The position numbers and the translations under genes were made by a program. A DNA stretch of 14,835 nucleotides from JAIOYV01 sp964388245 (GTDB taxonomy: Bacteria > Bacteroidota > Bacteroidia > Bacteroidales > M50B96): positions 1 through 14,835 of the forward strand of contig CAYLZH010000111.1 in NCBI GenBank assembly GCA_964388245.1, in the 5' to 3' direction. The notes under the pieces were generated by a model. It was not told where the DNA came from and ran no database searches. It saw nothing but the letters and a program-made list of their open reading frames with translations. Below, one piece after another: positions 14,301 through 14,835 of the stretch (positions are counted from its first letter, which is position 1; each line of letters opens with the position of its first letter).

Positions 14301-14835
14301 ATGAAAGAAGAACTTTTGCAATTTTTGTGGAAATATGAATATTACCAAAAAGATTCACTGATAAGTACTAAAGGTGAAAAAATTGAAGTGATTAAGCATG
14401 GCGAATGGAATCACAATGCAGGACCCGATTTTTTAAATGCTCAAATACGGATTGGCAATACTTTATGGGCAGGTAATGTCGAAATCCACATTAAATCGTC
14501 CGATTGGTTAAAACACAACCATAATTCCGACAAAGCGTACAGCAATGTGATCCTTCATGTTGTACAACTCAATGATGTATCAATAAGTAATATGGGTGGC
14601 CAGGAAATACCCACGCTGGAATTAAAATACGATCCGGCATTCGAATCGCGCTATCATCAATTAATGCAAGACAAAAAGTGGATAGCATGCGAACGTTTTC
14701 TTCCTGTCATAAACAAATTCGAAATCCACTTTTGGTTAGGCAAACTGACCATTGAACGACTAAATACAAAGTCGGAAAGTATTTTCCAAACGCTCAAAGA
14801 AACCAATAATAGCTGGGAAGAAAGCTTTTACATCC
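14301..14835 (+). CDS. DUF2851 family protein, N-terminal part
   Basis: Open from the ATG at 14301 to the window end (178 codons) with no stop; the family is usually about 420 residues, so more than half lies outside. The protein begins MKEELLQFLWKYEYYQK, then has HGEWNHNAGPDFLNAQIRIG (positions 34-53), LWAGNVEIHIKSSDW (55-69), HNSDKAYSNVILHVV (74-88) and IPTLELKYDP (100-109). The GxxNxxAGPDF block, the GNVEIHxKSSDW block and the KAYxNVILHVV block together identify DUF2851, a Bacteroidota-centred family whose opening resembles a nuclease-type fold. The conserved acidic and His residues (PDF, VEIH) would suit a metal site, but no function is established. It is divergently transcribed from the antiporter and has its own strong promoter. 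Confidence 0.85.
   Translation, partial: MKEELLQFLWKYEYYQKDSLISTKGEKIEVIKHGEWNHNAGPDFLNAQIRIGNTLWAGNVEIHIKSSDWLKHNHNSDKAYSNVILHVVQLNDVSISNMGGQEIPTLELKYDPAFESRYHQLMQDKKWIACERFLPVINKFEIHFWLGKLTIERLNTKSESIFQTLKETNNSWEESFYI

Overview
The window looks like chromosomal DNA of a Bacteroidota (Bacteroidetes) bacterium. Three things support this. Several upstream regions carry close matches to the Bacteroidota -7 promoter element TANNTTTG, the best being TTG-N19-TATATTTG before the rightmost gene. Recognisable Shine-Dalgarno sites are scarce. Several proteins belong to families I know mainly from this phylum: the LYLIPxTLGD methylase paralogue, DUF2851, and the ~600-residue conserved protein found here interrupted by a stop. 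The exact order or family cannot be settled by eye. No rRNA, tRNA, CRISPR array or insertion sequence was seen.

Left part (1-4402): a minus-strand pair, ribulose-phosphate 3-epimerase followed one base later by a tetrapyrrole-methylase-family SAM methyltransferase cut by the window edge. Divergent to it lies an S-methyl-5'-thioadenosine phosphorylase, which ends one base from a convergent YggS/PLP-binding homeostasis protein. YggS lies downstream of two minus-strand glycosyltransferase-type genes, so GT2 > putative GT > yggS may be one transcription unit.

Middle (4403-9373): a plus-strand gene for a ~608-codon conserved protein of unknown function is split by a single in-frame TAA (5545-5547). 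Reading frame and protein character continue on both sides. A hairpin terminator follows it. After a 388-base non-coding stretch comes a CcoI/FixI-type copper P-type ATPase with a cysteine-rich N-terminal metal-binding domain and no cbb3-oxidase genes beside it.

Right part (9374-14835): the most interesting block. Two tandem, mutually homologous DUF1538 membrane proteins are followed, with an 11-base overlap, by a divergent P-II-type signalling protein, then a stand-alone two-CBS-domain protein. A convergent CPA2-type cation:proton antiporter with its own RCK (TrkA-like) regulatory domains lies opposite. The inferred picture is a two-part membrane transporter controlled by small-molecule sensors (P-II and CBS), next to an ion antiporter. 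The substrate cannot be read from sequence. A REP-like hairpin repeat sits between the converging CBS and antiporter genes. The window ends inside a DUF2851 gene transcribed divergently from the antiporter.
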